From: Chryseobacterium oranimense
Lineage (GTDB): Bacteria; Bacteroidota; Bacteroidia; Flavobacteriales; Weeksellaceae
Direction of reading: 5' to 3'
DNA length: 64,000 bases
Assembly (NCBI RefSeq): GCF_025244725.1
Contig: NZ_CP104203.1
Location: 1,178,001 to 1,242,000, forward strand
Part shown: one piece after another, positions 33,302 through 41,043 of the stretch
Layout of the letters: each line of letters opens with the position of its first letter
Numbering within the stretch: the first letter of the stretch is position 1
Made by a program: the position numbers and the translations under genes
The notes under the pieces: model-generated
Databases searched by the model: none
What the model saw: only the letters and a program-made list of their open reading frames with translations
Told to the model about the DNA's origin: nothing

Positions 33302-33724
33302 CTATTCTGTCTGTTCTCTGTGCTTTATGAGCCATCTGTAAAGAGTTGTTTTTGGAATTCCGTATTTTCTTACTACATCAATCTTGGTCATTTCTCCTGT
33401 GTTGATCTGTTCCAGTATAAAATGAATGATTTCTTTGGTGTAGATGTTTTTCCGGAACATGGGAAGATTTGTCTTTCCTGCCTTGTGTTGAGCTGCCGGA
33501 GGCGCATACAGAATAAGATGCTGCGAATAAAGTCGAAAGAAATCATATTCCAGCAATTTGCTCCATTTCAACAAGGTTTCCGTATCAAGAACCTTTTGCC
33601 GGTACATTTGTTTAATTTCTTCTTCGGTACATTTCAAAAAATTACATACGCGTTGTGAATCTATTTCGCTTTCTATAATTTTTTGTTCAATCATTTGTCC
33701 GATATGAATGCTTTTGAAATTCAT
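33302..33724 (-). CDS. Small helix-turn-helix protein with C-terminal HTH
   Basis: A 140-residue protein. Its N-terminal half has an RVCNFLKCTEEEIKQMYRQK segment and its C-terminal half FRKNIYTKEIIHFILEQINT followed by DVVRKYGIPKTTLYRWLIKH, a helix-turn-helix typical of transposase-derived proteins. The same protein type is, to my knowledge, common in Chryseobacterium genomes. It may be cotranscribed with the neighbouring 108-residue HTH gene, 61 bases downstream. Function unknown. Confidence 0.6.
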   Translation of the reverse strand: MNFKSIHIGQMIEQKIIESEIDSQRVCNFLKCTEEEIKQMYRQKVLDTETLLKWSKLLEYDFFRLYSQHLILYAPPAAQHKAGKTNLPMFRKNIYTKEIIHFILEQINTGEMTKIDVVRKYGIPKTTLYRWLIKHREQTE

Positions 33725-33762
33725 ATTTGTGTTTTATAACTGTTAGATTCTTTTTTTAATAA

Positions 33763-33833
33763 AACCAGGCAGCAAAATACAGAAGATGAAAAGTCATATC
33801 AACTTAATAATTAAAAAAAACAGCTGCCTGGTT
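33763..33833. repeat. Inverted repeat with long loop (11-bp arms)
   Basis: AACCAGGCAGC (33763-33773) and GCTGCCTGGTT (33823-33833) are perfectly complementary and 49 bases apart. It lies upstream of the HTH gene at 33724. Confidence 0.6.
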
Positions 33834-33868
33834 AGTTTATGTGCTTAAAGCCTTTGTTATGGTAAAGA

Positions 33869-33925
33869 TGCCCCCATTGATTCTTTCCCATCATTTGTGC
33901 GTTTTTAAGACTGGAAATGGGGGCA
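33869..33925. repeat. Inverted repeat with long loop (10-bp arms)
   Basis: TGCCCCCATT (33869-33878) and AATGGGGGCA (33916-33925), perfect and 37 bases apart, lie just after the stop of the minus-strand surface protein gene. May act as its terminator, though the loop is long and no T-tract follows. Confidence 0.55.
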
Positions 33926-33942
33926 GTTTATTAATTAATGAT

Positions 33943-35208
33943 TTAAGACGACATTCTTTGTGCTGTCATGAAGACACGTCGGATGTTATTGGTAGGGTCA
34001 GTATCATTCAGGTTATCTACAGAAACATATATTATTATTCTGTACCAAATTCCGTCTACAAGCAAATCTACTGTTTCTATCTCCTGGGAATCATCAGTGG
34101 AGCTGGTAGCTGATACAGGAGTTGAGCTGCTATTCATATTGTCTCCCCAGTTAAGATAAATTCCGTTATCGGTCTCCATATAACCTCCAGGAGCCAATAA
34201 AACATTCGAACGACGATAGCGGTCTACGCTCGATAAGGCTGCAAACCACAATTTAATGTTAGAAGTAAATACATTTACTAAACGAGGATTGTAGGTAACT
34301 GCACCGGAACCTTGATTGGAGCTTGTATTAAAGTTAAGATCCAATTTTACCTTTTGTCCTAGAATAGCATCATAAGTACCGCCAATATAGGTGCTTAATA
34401 ATCCAACATACGTTGCTGGTAATGTATAAGTAAAGAACTGGTATTCTCCGGGAGCAAGTACTTTTCCAAGACCCACAGTAGCACTACAGCTCTGTCCTCC
34501 GACTGAAAGGTTGAATGTTGTGGTATTCGGAGTAGAAACCGTAGGTGTCCCGGAAATGGTATAGTTTAAAGTACCGGATCCCTGTGCAAAATTACCCTGT
34601 GGAAGTGTCGCTGTAAGTCCGTTTACAGGTCCTATAGTTTGTGCAGGGTATATTCCTGCATTTCCTCCTGTATAAGGAACCGACATTGTACCCTGATAAG
34701 GAACTCCCGCAGTATAGGAGATCGGAAACAGGGTAGCACTTGCACAGTTCAAACCGTTTATAGTGCCCACTTGTAATGAGCGTCCGTCTAAAGGTCTCCA
34801 CTGGGTTCCGTCCCAATATACATATCCTTTAAAGGTAAACGAAGCTTGAGTTCCCAGGTTGTATACCAATAAGCCAACTGCAGGATTGGGTATTGTAGCA
34901 GCGTCGTTATAGACTGTTAAAGCTACTCTTGGACCTAAAAATCCTTTTTTGGCTGTTGCAGCAAGCTGGCTGACATTCAGCTCCAGAATAGCAGATGCAT
35001 CGGGAGTTGCTCCGATACCTGTAGATCCTGATGGAGTGACAATAAAATCATCAGCTAATTGTGCGGTAGTTGGAGTGCCCGTGGTCACATTATTTTTAGC
35101 GCCATCTATATTGAAAATTCCTTGTGGATTTTGGGTATTAATGCCTACCTGAGACCAGGCTAAGGAATAGATTGTCAAGGATATTGCTGTGTATATATTT
35201 TTTTTCAT
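33943..35208 (-). CDS. Exported surface-type protein
   Basis: Signal peptide ending LAWSQ, followed by VGINTQNPQGIFNIDGA, the start shared by many Chryseobacterium exported proteins of unknown role. The middle (residues ~100-260) is rich in Gly, Thr, Ser and Asn with short beta-like repeats such as NGLTATLPQGNFAQGSGTLN, and the last ~150 residues form a distinct domain (SNIKLWFAALSSVDRYRRSN, then a long acidic-Ser stretch). There is no T9SS C-terminal sorting domain and no membrane anchor. Likely secreted or cell-surface. Confidence 0.65.
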   Translation of the reverse strand: MKKNIYTAISLTIYSLAWSQVGINTQNPQGIFNIDGAKNNVTTGTPTTAQLADDFIVTPSGSTGIGATPDASAILELNVSQLAATAKKGFLGPRVALTVYNDAATIPNPAVGLLVYNLGTQASFTFKGYVYWDGTQWRPLDGRSLQVGTINGLNCASATLFPISYTAGVPYQGTMSVPYTGGNAGIYPAQTIGPVNGLTATLPQGNFAQGSGTLNYTISGTPTVSTPNTTTFNLSVGGQSCSATVGLGKVLAPGEYQFFTYTLPATYVGLLSTYIGGTYDAILGQKVKLDLNFNTSSNQGSGAVTYNPRLVNVFTSNIKLWFAALSSVDRYRRSNVLLAPGGYMETDNGIYLNWGDNMNSSSTPVSATSSTDDSQEIETVDLLVDGIWYRIIIYVSVDNLNDTDPTNNIRRVFMTAQRMSS

Positions 35209-35293
35209 TTGTTTTTAATTTAATGGGTTGAATAGCAGAAAGCTATATTTTGTTGTTATTTGTTTGTGAATGGCATGATATGCCGGTAGCTTT

Positions 35294-35953
35294 TTAAATA
35301 GAATTGTGGTATATATTTTTTGAAGGCGGAGGCCGGATGCTAAAGATTATGGTATTGTAACAGGATACCATATGAGTATTGTACTCTGATAATTCATCTT
35401 TTGAAAAAACAAAAGAATGAAGGCTGAAACGGTTCGCGTTAATCAGCTGTTTATGATGATCATTGTGTGTTGAGCAAGCGCAGGACTTATCACCCGAAGC
35501 TAAAACAAAGAGATTTTGTCCGTTATTCCATGAAAAACTAATGTTTATGGATTTCACGGGCTCATTTTTATTTATTTTAAGAGGCTTTTTATATGATTTT
35601 TTAGCAATAATCTTTATTTTATTGCTGTTCGTTTTCTTTTCGGGACCAATGAAAATATGCTGCGGATTATAGAGTATCGTTTCTTCCGAAACAAAAAGGA
35701 TTTTGCCTGTTTTTGTTTCTTCGGCCTTCATTGAAACAGGAGATGAATCTTTTGCAATATCATGCAATTGGCCATCATTGAAAATATAATTTCCTTCTGA
35801 CACAAAAATTAAAGCGGGCTTGTTTTTTTTATTATTTTTGCCACATTCGATTTGATCATGATTAAACAATGGAGGCACACCATAAGCATACATAATTCCC
35901 AATGTGAGAGTATGTGTTAAAATACTTTTTGTTATGGTTGCGAAACTTTTCAT
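35294..35953 (-). CDS. Hypothetical protein, possibly exported
   Basis: A 219-residue protein with a hydrophobic N-terminus (SILTHTLTLGIMYAYGVP) that may be a signal or anchor. The rest is basic and Asn/Lys-rich, with the segment GDKSCACSTHNDHH (C-x-C and two His) and an ending FSIRPPPSK. I do not recognise a family. It lies just upstream of the surface protein gene on the same strand (85-base gap) and has its own promoter. Confidence 0.5.
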   Translation of the reverse strand: MKSFATITKSILTHTLTLGIMYAYGVPPLFNHDQIECGKNNKKNKPALIFVSEGNYIFNDGQLHDIAKDSSPVSMKAEETKTGKILFVSEETILYNPQHIFIGPEKKTNSNKIKIIAKKSYKKPLKINKNEPVKSINISFSWNNGQNLFVLASGDKSCACSTHNDHHKQLINANRFSLHSFVFSKDELSEYNTHMVSCYNTIIFSIRPPPSKNIYHNSI

Positions 35954-35969
35954 CCTTTATATTTCGCAG

Positions 35970-36004
35970 CAAAATTATACGCATAAATGCAGACCGGAAA
36001 CCAA
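35970..36004 (-). promoter_or_regulatory. Promoter of the 35294-35953 gene
   Basis: On the minus strand TTG (36002-36004) precedes TAATTTTG (35970-35977) by 24 bases, one base over the usual spacer range. The start of the gene is 17 bases further. Confidence 0.45.
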
Positions 36005-36162
36005 AAAGGCCTTAGCCATCAATGAAAAATCACTTTAAATTGAAGGTTGATAAATATCGTTGTCAGTAAATAGAAAATCAAATTAGAATAATGAAATTCA
36101 GTATGTTATGTAAGTTGATGATCATTTTTCATTGGAATTTAAGCTCAAATAACCCATAAGAA

Positions 36163-37140
36163 ATGGATAATACAATACTAAGAGAACAGGAAATCTTGAG
36201 GCTGAAAGAAGAGCTTTCCATAAGGTATAATTATCTGATGGGGGCTATTTTATTATTGTTCACATTCATCTATTTCGTCATCGTAAAAGAAAAGCTGTTC
36301 GGGTATTATTGTCTGGTTGGGGCTATTGCTTTGTTAACTCATGTATATTTATTAAATGCTTTTTTTCCGTCACTTTCTTTAGAAAAAAGAGTGCGGGGCT
36401 ATCTTATTGTTGCGCCCATTTACATTTACTTTATTATACTTTATTTCTGGAAATGTTCCATTTTTCAATTTTGCTGGCTGGTTCCCGTGCCGCTTGGAGC
36501 ATACATCTTTCTTGGTAAAAGAGAAGGTTCTTTTTTTTCAGTTTACACCTTGTTTATTGCAGTTGCAGCCATTTTTACCGGCGATATTGCTCCGCTTCAT
36601 TCTAGGATAAAGTCTTATGAAAATATTTTCAGGTATAATGACCTGCTTTCGTTTGGTTTTAATATTGCAATTGTTTATTTGCTCATATATTATAAGGATA
36701 AAATAAGGGAGCAGGAACTTCTTTCGATTATAGAAAAAAGGAAACGGATAACGCTTCCTATTACGGTAGACGAAAAAGAAATACCCTTTGCAAAACCGTT
36801 GTTTGAAAGAATTGAAAATGAGGTAGTTACCAATAAGCATTTTATTAATCCGGAATTTAATATTTCAATGTTATCTACCATTCTGAAAATCAGCAATAAC
36901 TATATTTCAAAATCAATCAGGTTACAAGGATATTCTAATTTCAATACTTACATCAACTCTCATAGGATAAATTACGTAAAAGACCTGATTTCAAAAAGTA
37001 ATCTGGAAAAAGTAACCCTTATGTATATTTATACCGAAGCAGGATTTACCAACCAATCTACCTTTAATAAAGTTTTTAAACAATTTGTGGGGATGACTCC
37101 AAGTGAATATATTCAAATGCAAAATATTGAAGATAGGTAA
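36163..37140 (+). CDS. Membrane-bound AraC family regulator
   Basis: Residues ~20-185 contain six or seven hydrophobic segments; the last ~110 residues are an AraC DNA-binding domain (FNISMLSTILKISNNYISKS, then YTEAGFTNQSTFNKVFKQFV and GMTPSEYIQ). Fusion of an integral membrane sensor to an AraC domain is a known Bacteroidota theme. It is transcribed away from the 35294-35953 gene; whether it regulates that gene or the surface protein beyond it is unknown. Confidence 0.85.
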   Translation: MDNTILREQEILRLKEELSIRYNYLMGAILLLFTFIYFVIVKEKLFGYYCLVGAIALLTHVYLLNAFFPSLSLEKRVRGYLIVAPIYIYFIILYFWKCSIFQFCWLVPVPLGAYIFLGKREGSFFSVYTLFIAVAAIFTGDIAPLHSRIKSYENIFRYNDLLSFGFNIAIVYLLIYYKDKIREQELLSIIEKRKRITLPITVDEKEIPFAKPLFERIENEVVTNKHFINPEFNISMLSTILKISNNYISKSIRLQGYSNFNTYINSHRINYVKDLISKSNLEKVTLMYIYTEAGFTNQSTFNKVFKQFVGMTPSEYIQMQNIEDR

Positions 37141-37894
37141 ACTGTTCTCATAAAGCATTTACTGAAAGGCATAAAAATGATGCAAACAAGAGTAAAAAAT
37201 AACAGCTCAGTTTTCTTTATACACACATTTTTACGGTAAGAAATATTATACGGGATTCTCAGCGTTTAGAAATTGCTGGTGAAATGATTATTGCTTGAAA
37301 TTTTCTGCATTAAGATGTAAGCATCAATTTAACATAATATGGAAGTGTAGTTATAAGATAAATCAGTTGGATACAAACCCAAATGAGAAGAGTTGGCAAA
37401 CTGTAATGTTCAGCATCGTGTTTATAAGAAGCAGAAAGTTGATGAAATTGATCAATTTATGAATACCAATTTATAAGCTTACAGTCCGGAAATTTTCTCC
37501 AAAACCTGTTGAATGAAAATTTTTCTGTCAGAAGTTTTCTTAGAGCTTAGCGGATGTGTAACAAAATTGAAGTTTCTGGAAACTGTAAAAAGTTCGGAAG
37601 TGGATTTTTCATCCATATGAAAGAAAGAGCTTGTAGAAGTTATAAGTAATATCTAGAGGAAACAGAGAGAATAAACAGCTATTTTGGAGGTAAGCTATAA
37701 ATTATTATTTATCCTATAATTTATATTATGTTAAATTGAATTAGTGTCTACATATTCAATTACCTTTAATTTCACTTTTAAAAGAATCCTTTATACACTA
37801 CAGATATTTATCAAAAGGTTTGGATTTTAGACTTTATAGATCCAAATTAAAAATTTGCAGAATTTTTTTATCAAGAATTTTATAGCAGCTTATT
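37141..37894. other. Gene-poor interval
   Basis: About 750 bases without an intact gene, between the AraC regulator and the small-membrane-protein operon. Apart from the esterase-like remnant at 37310-37652 I see no promoter, RNA gene or repeat; the 37653-37894 part is nearly pure AT. Confidence 0.5.
37310..37652 (-). pseudogene. Decayed esterase-like gene fragment
   Basis: On the minus strand, 58 codons (37652-37479) end in a stop after FIQQVLEKISGL. About 25 bases on, in another frame (from ~37453 to the stop at 37310-37312), the sequence resumes as IDQFHQLSASYKHDAEHYSLP and on to PYYVKLMLTS. The Y-x-x-D/E-x-H-x-S-x-P pattern resembles the catalytic-His tail (E-S-H-G-S-V-P) of PF00756 esterases. 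The frame break and the absence of an N-terminal part suggest a decayed gene. The family assignment is a guess from a short stretch. Confidence 0.35.
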
Positions 37895-38401
37895 TTAATG
37901 GCAGTTTTGTATAAGTTTTTCAATGGGCTGTAATATTTCTTTTTCATAATCAAGGGCATTCTGTTGGGAAATTCTCCCTCTGCCAAACCTGGGGCTGATT
38001 TTGTAGCTTTTCAGGAACTGTTTCTTTTTAGCTCCCATAGAATAATGCCAGTCGCTGCAATCATTATTGGTAAAAATAACCACTTCGTCCAGACGCATAA
38101 TCTGTTTCCTTTCTGATAAAAGATTATCTCTGTACACTGCATTGGCATGGCCATCGAATTCATATATTATATTAAGGTGGAAAACATAATCTCTTATTCC
38201 ACGAATAAAGAAATAGATCATAACCAAAATACAAAGCAACCTTCCCCCCTCTCCAAGTTGGGTGTAAAATATAGCCAAGATAAATGCCGCAGTAATAATA
38301 GCGATACCAAACCAGACAAGGCTGGAACGGGCTCCCCTGTTGGGTTCCAGCGAAATGCTGTTATCCCTGATTTCCACCCTTAGTTTATCTTTTATATTCA
38401 T
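37895..38401 (-). CDS. Small membrane protein of seven-gene operon (gene 7)
   Basis: About 168 residues: two hydrophobic segments at ~25-75 (SLVWFGIAIITAAFILAIFY and GRLLCILVMIYFFIRGI) followed by a soluble ~90-residue domain rich in strands. Start 38401 overlaps the preceding gene by 17 bases; an upstream start at 38425 is possible. It shares this two-helix-plus-beta layout with the next four genes. Function unknown. Confidence 0.65.
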   Translation of the reverse strand: MNIKDKLRVEIRDNSISLEPNRGARSSLVWFGIAIITAAFILAIFYTQLGEGGRLLCILVMIYFFIRGIRDYVFHLNIIYEFDGHANAVYRDNLLSERKQIMRLDEVVIFTNNDCSDWHYSMGAKKKQFLKSYKISPRFGRGRISQQNALDYEKEILQPIEKLIQNCH

Positions 38402-38849
38402 CACCCAGGATTTCTTCGATATCATTTAATATGCTCTGGATGGGTCTGGTAAAAAGTCTTTGGGCAATTCCTGCTTCATGTTTTTTACCGTTAATAGTGT
38501 AATTGGCAATCAGACTTACATTGATTGTAATAATTCCCAGCTGCTTTATTTTATAAATGATAAATCCTTCTAAATTGGCTATCGGGATAATTTTTGGACC
38601 TTTGATCAGTCCCATCCTGATCCGAATTTCTTTTTTGTCCATATCGATAATGCAATAGCTTACTAAGGCAGACAAAATCAGTAAAATGGTAATGCCCAGC
38701 ATCCACCATTTGAAACTGGAATCGGGTATTTTTATGAATCCAAAAACCGAAAGCATTAGAAAACAGCTACATAGGATGGCATTAAAACTATTTGAAGAGG
38801 TAAGTTTATACTGGTTTCCGGTCTGTTTAAAATTCTTTAATTTCTTCAT
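38385..38849 (-). CDS. Small membrane protein of seven-gene operon (gene 6)
   Basis: A 154-residue protein: two hydrophobic helices at ~22-70, then IDMDKKEIRIRMGLIKGPK and IPIANLEGFIIYKIKQLG, a strand-rich segment that recalls bacterial PH-like domains, and a C-terminal helix (SILNDIEEILG). Same layout as its neighbours. Overlaps the downstream gene; six bases from the upstream one. Confidence 0.65.
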   Translation of the reverse strand: MKKLKNFKQTGNQYKLTSSNSFNAILCSCFLMLSVFGFIKIPDSSFKWWMLGITILLILSALVSYCIIDMDKKEIRIRMGLIKGPKIIPIANLEGFIIYKIKQLGIITINVSLIANYTINGKKHEAGIAQRLFTRPIQSILNDIEEILGDEYKR

Positions 38850-38855
38850 TTTGCT

Positions 38856-39317
38856 TTATTGTTTAAAAATCTGATCAAGTTCATTGCAAAGTAACTGCAT
38901 TTTCTTTTTCCCAAAAGAACTTCCTATCAAATGTTTTGTTTCTTTTTGCTTATTATCAATGGTTTTTACGTACAGATAGGCACCGAGCGGAATCCGGGCA
39001 AAGCTAAATGTTTCCAGCTTGAATCCTAAAACCTGATCAAAGCCAAATGTATCCTGATGCATTCCTCTTTTCGGAACATCTACCCGAAGAATCCTGCCGT
39101 AAGGATAAACCCTTGTTTTTGATGGTTTGAGAATCAGAAGGATAATGAGTAAAGCAGTAATAACAATAATAGCTATTCCTGTTTTCGTGTTATTACTGTA
39201 TTTAAGTACTGCAAATCCAATCAGCAGCCAGATACAAAGCACAAGGTGATGAAAAGAAAAAAACTGCTTTATTTTATAAGTTTCCCCTTCCGGAATAAGG
39301 TATTGAAATGTTTTCAT
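38856..39317 (-). CDS. Small membrane protein of seven-gene operon (gene 5)
   Basis: A 153-residue protein with two hydrophobic helices (~22-62) and a strand-rich domain with YPYGRILRVDVPKRGM, FGFDQVLGFKLETF, and a final helix LLCNELDQIFK. Two bases separate it from the upstream gene. Probable divergent paralogue of the neighbouring proteins. Confidence 0.65.
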   Translation of the reverse strand: MKTFQYLIPEGETYKIKQFFSFHHLVLCIWLLIGFAVLKYSNNTKTGIAIIVITALLIILLILKPSKTRVYPYGRILRVDVPKRGMHQDTFGFDQVLGFKLETFSFARIPLGAYLYVKTIDNKQKETKHLIGSSFGKKKMQLLCNELDQIFKQ

Positions 39318-39319
39318 GG

Positions 39320-39802
39320 TTATTGAATTTCTAGTTGTTGACGAATGACCGGAAGTACTTCTTCCTGAAATATTAAAGCTGTTTTTTGCTTATTCAGAAA
39401 AGGACTGATCTGATAGGATTTACCATAGGGATTCTGTTTACTGGCAACCGCATAATAAGTTTTCCCGTTCAGTGTATTTGAAATAACAGTAACTTGATTT
39501 TTCCGGAAGATCTCATTTTTATAAATTTTCCCCACACAAAAGACAATCTGGGCATCTTTCCCTGAAGGAATAATAATCTGCTGCTGAACAACAGCAATTT
39601 TATGGATCATGGCAGGTAATCCTATACAAAGCCCTATAGCCAATGGCATCTGCCAGAAATCACCGAACCGGACAAAGAGGAAGAGTCCCAGGATTAAAAA
39701 TAACACTGCAGAAATGATGACAACGTTATTTATTTTGTTATAAACCCGGTTTGGGGTCAGAATCAGATCGCTCCCCATCCGGTGCATCATATGCTCTTTC
39801 AT
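39320..39802 (-). CDS. Small membrane protein of seven-gene operon (gene 4)
   Basis: A 160-residue protein with two hydrophobic segments at ~28-70, then a beta-rich domain and a C-terminal helix (ALIFQEEVLPVIRQQL). Its ATG overlaps the stop of the upstream gene in an ATGA, indicating translational coupling. Function unknown. Confidence 0.65.
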   Translation of the reverse strand: MKEHMMHRMGSDLILTPNRVYNKINNVVIISAVLFLILGLFLFVRFGDFWQMPLAIGLCIGLPAMIHKIAVVQQQIIIPSGKDAQIVFCVGKIYKNEIFRKNQVTVISNTLNGKTYYAVASKQNPYGKSYQISPFLNKQKTALIFQEEVLPVIRQQLEIQ

Positions 39803-40263
39803 CTTAATTCCATTAATTTTTCTGTTTCCAGCAGCAGCTGTTCCATATGTTTGCTGTTCATAAGGCTTTGTCCTAAAAGAATATATTTAGGTTTTCCTTT
39901 TTTTTCCGTTAAAACCAGCGCGGATGATATCAGGACCAGAACATAAATACTGTTGTTAATGCTCAGATTCTGAATGTCTGAAAATGCAATCGTCTGTTTT
40001 CCTGATAATAAGCTCGGTTTTTGGATTAAAATCTTACTGTTCATGTCTATATGCAAACTATTAAACATTCTATTGATAAACCCCAATCCGAATGCAGTTG
40101 TAATTCCGGTTACGGCATATCCTTCAATACCGGGCCATTTGATCAGAAATAATATCCCTATGGCGAACAGAATGAATGCCATTACAAGATATTGCAATTT
40201 GAAGTCTGCCCTTTTGTATACTTTAGAACTTATTTCCTGATAGTATTTATACTCATTCATCAC
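39799..40263 (-). CDS. Small membrane protein of seven-gene operon (gene 3)
   Basis: A 154-residue protein: two hydrophobic helices at ~25-65, then IDMNSKILIQKPSLLSGKQ, IAFSDIQNLSINNSIYVLV and a final helix MEQLLLETEKLMEL. The I-D-M-(N/D)-x-K-x-I start of the soluble domain recurs in gene 6, supporting paralogy. It overlaps the next gene by four bases. Confidence 0.65.
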   Translation of the reverse strand: MMNEYKYYQEISSKVYKRADFKLQYLVMAFILFAIGILFLIKWPGIEGYAVTGITTAFGLGFINRMFNSLHIDMNSKILIQKPSLLSGKQTIAFSDIQNLSINNSIYVLVLISSALVLTEKKGKPKYILLGQSLMNSKHMEQLLLETEKLMELR

Positions 40264-40282
40264 TATTTGTTGTGTTATATTA

Positions 40283-40459
40283 TTACCTGTTCCTGTTGTA
40301 TAATGAGAGGCCTGTTATTAATAAAATGGCTGCAACAATGATCAGCGGCCATATGCCATAAGTAAACATCCATGAGGTTTCCCCAGCCGGCCCTAATTTT
40401 ATAATGAAAGCCAGAAGAGCACCTATAAGGATAAAGAGTATTCCGATTACTTTTTTCAT
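40283..40459 (-). CDS. Two-helix small membrane protein (gene 2 of operon)
   Basis: A 58-residue protein consisting of two hydrophobic helices (KKVIGILFILIGALLAFII, then WPLIIVAAILLITGLSLY). The pattern recalls LiaI/LiaF N-terminal membrane segments but is too short to classify. The ATG at 40459 is chosen over a longer start at 40510 because it leaves the helix at the N-terminus and avoids overlap with the previous gene. Confidence 0.6.
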   Translation of the reverse strand: MKKVIGILFILIGALLAFIIKLGPAGETSWMFTYGIWPLIIVAAILLITGLSLYNRNR

Positions 40460-40481
40460 TTTTTCACTTTGATATTTGTTC

Positions 40482-40805
40482 CTAATTGATAAAAGAAAAT
40501 TTATCTTCAAACATTTTCCCTATTAATGGTAATGGTTTCTTCACTTCATTAGCAGCATTGATGATACCGATGATCAGCAGGGCAATAAATACAAATCCTA
40601 TAAGGCTTAAAAGTGATAAGGCAGGTACAATACTTATCAGAATACCCAAAGCGATATTGAAGAAGATAATCACAATTAGAAGTCCGAGTGATTGTTTCAG
40701 ATGGTATTTCAAAAGACTGTCTGCATTTTCTTTGCCGCTGAAATAAGCAATCAGCCATCCAATAAGGGTAATGTAGGATACAATTGAAAGAGTTTTGTTG
40801 TTCAT
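40482..40805 (-). CDS. DUF4870-like (Tic20-type) membrane protein (gene 1 of operon)
   Basis: A 107-residue protein with three or four hydrophobic segments and the DUF4870 pattern: SYITLIGWLIAYFSG, LLKYHLKQSLGLLIV, and a closing IGIINAANEVKKPLPLIGKM. Tic20-like four-helix proteins of unknown bacterial role. First gene of the operon, divergent from the TPR regulator at 41044. Confidence 0.82.
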   Translation of the reverse strand: MNNKTLSIVSYITLIGWLIAYFSGKENADSLLKYHLKQSLGLLIVIIFFNIALGILISIVPALSLLSLIGFVFIALLIIGIINAANEVKKPLPLIGKMFEDKFSFIN

Positions 40806-41032
40806 AATGTAATAGATTTTAAGGTTAATATTCCGTAAAAATTAATAGAACAAAAATGCCTTCATCTCTTCCCTAATCCTATTATTTTACAACTACAAAA
40901 CTCTTACAATAGTGAAACACAGATACTACAATGTGTCTACATTAAATTATAATAATCTAATTATCAGTATGTTGTAAGATAAAATAGCCTGAAATAATTT
41001 TTATTGTTTTTTCTTATAACTACAGATTTCTG

Positions 41033-41040
41033 TACATTTG
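41033..41040 (+). promoter_or_regulatory. Possible -7 box of the TPR regulator gene
   Basis: TACATTTG is an exact match to TAnnTTTG. It ends three bases before the ATG at 41044, so transcription would start at or after the initiation codon; either the mRNA is leaderless or this match is chance. Confidence 0.35.
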
Positions 41041-41043
41041 AAT

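Noticed and set aside
32914..33724. Complete insertion sequence
   Set aside because: There is no DDE catalytic domain, no terminal inverted repeats and no target duplication visible.
33943..35208. T9SS-secreted surface protein
   Set aside because: The C-terminus lacks the conserved sorting domain; it is only Sec-exported by signal peptide.
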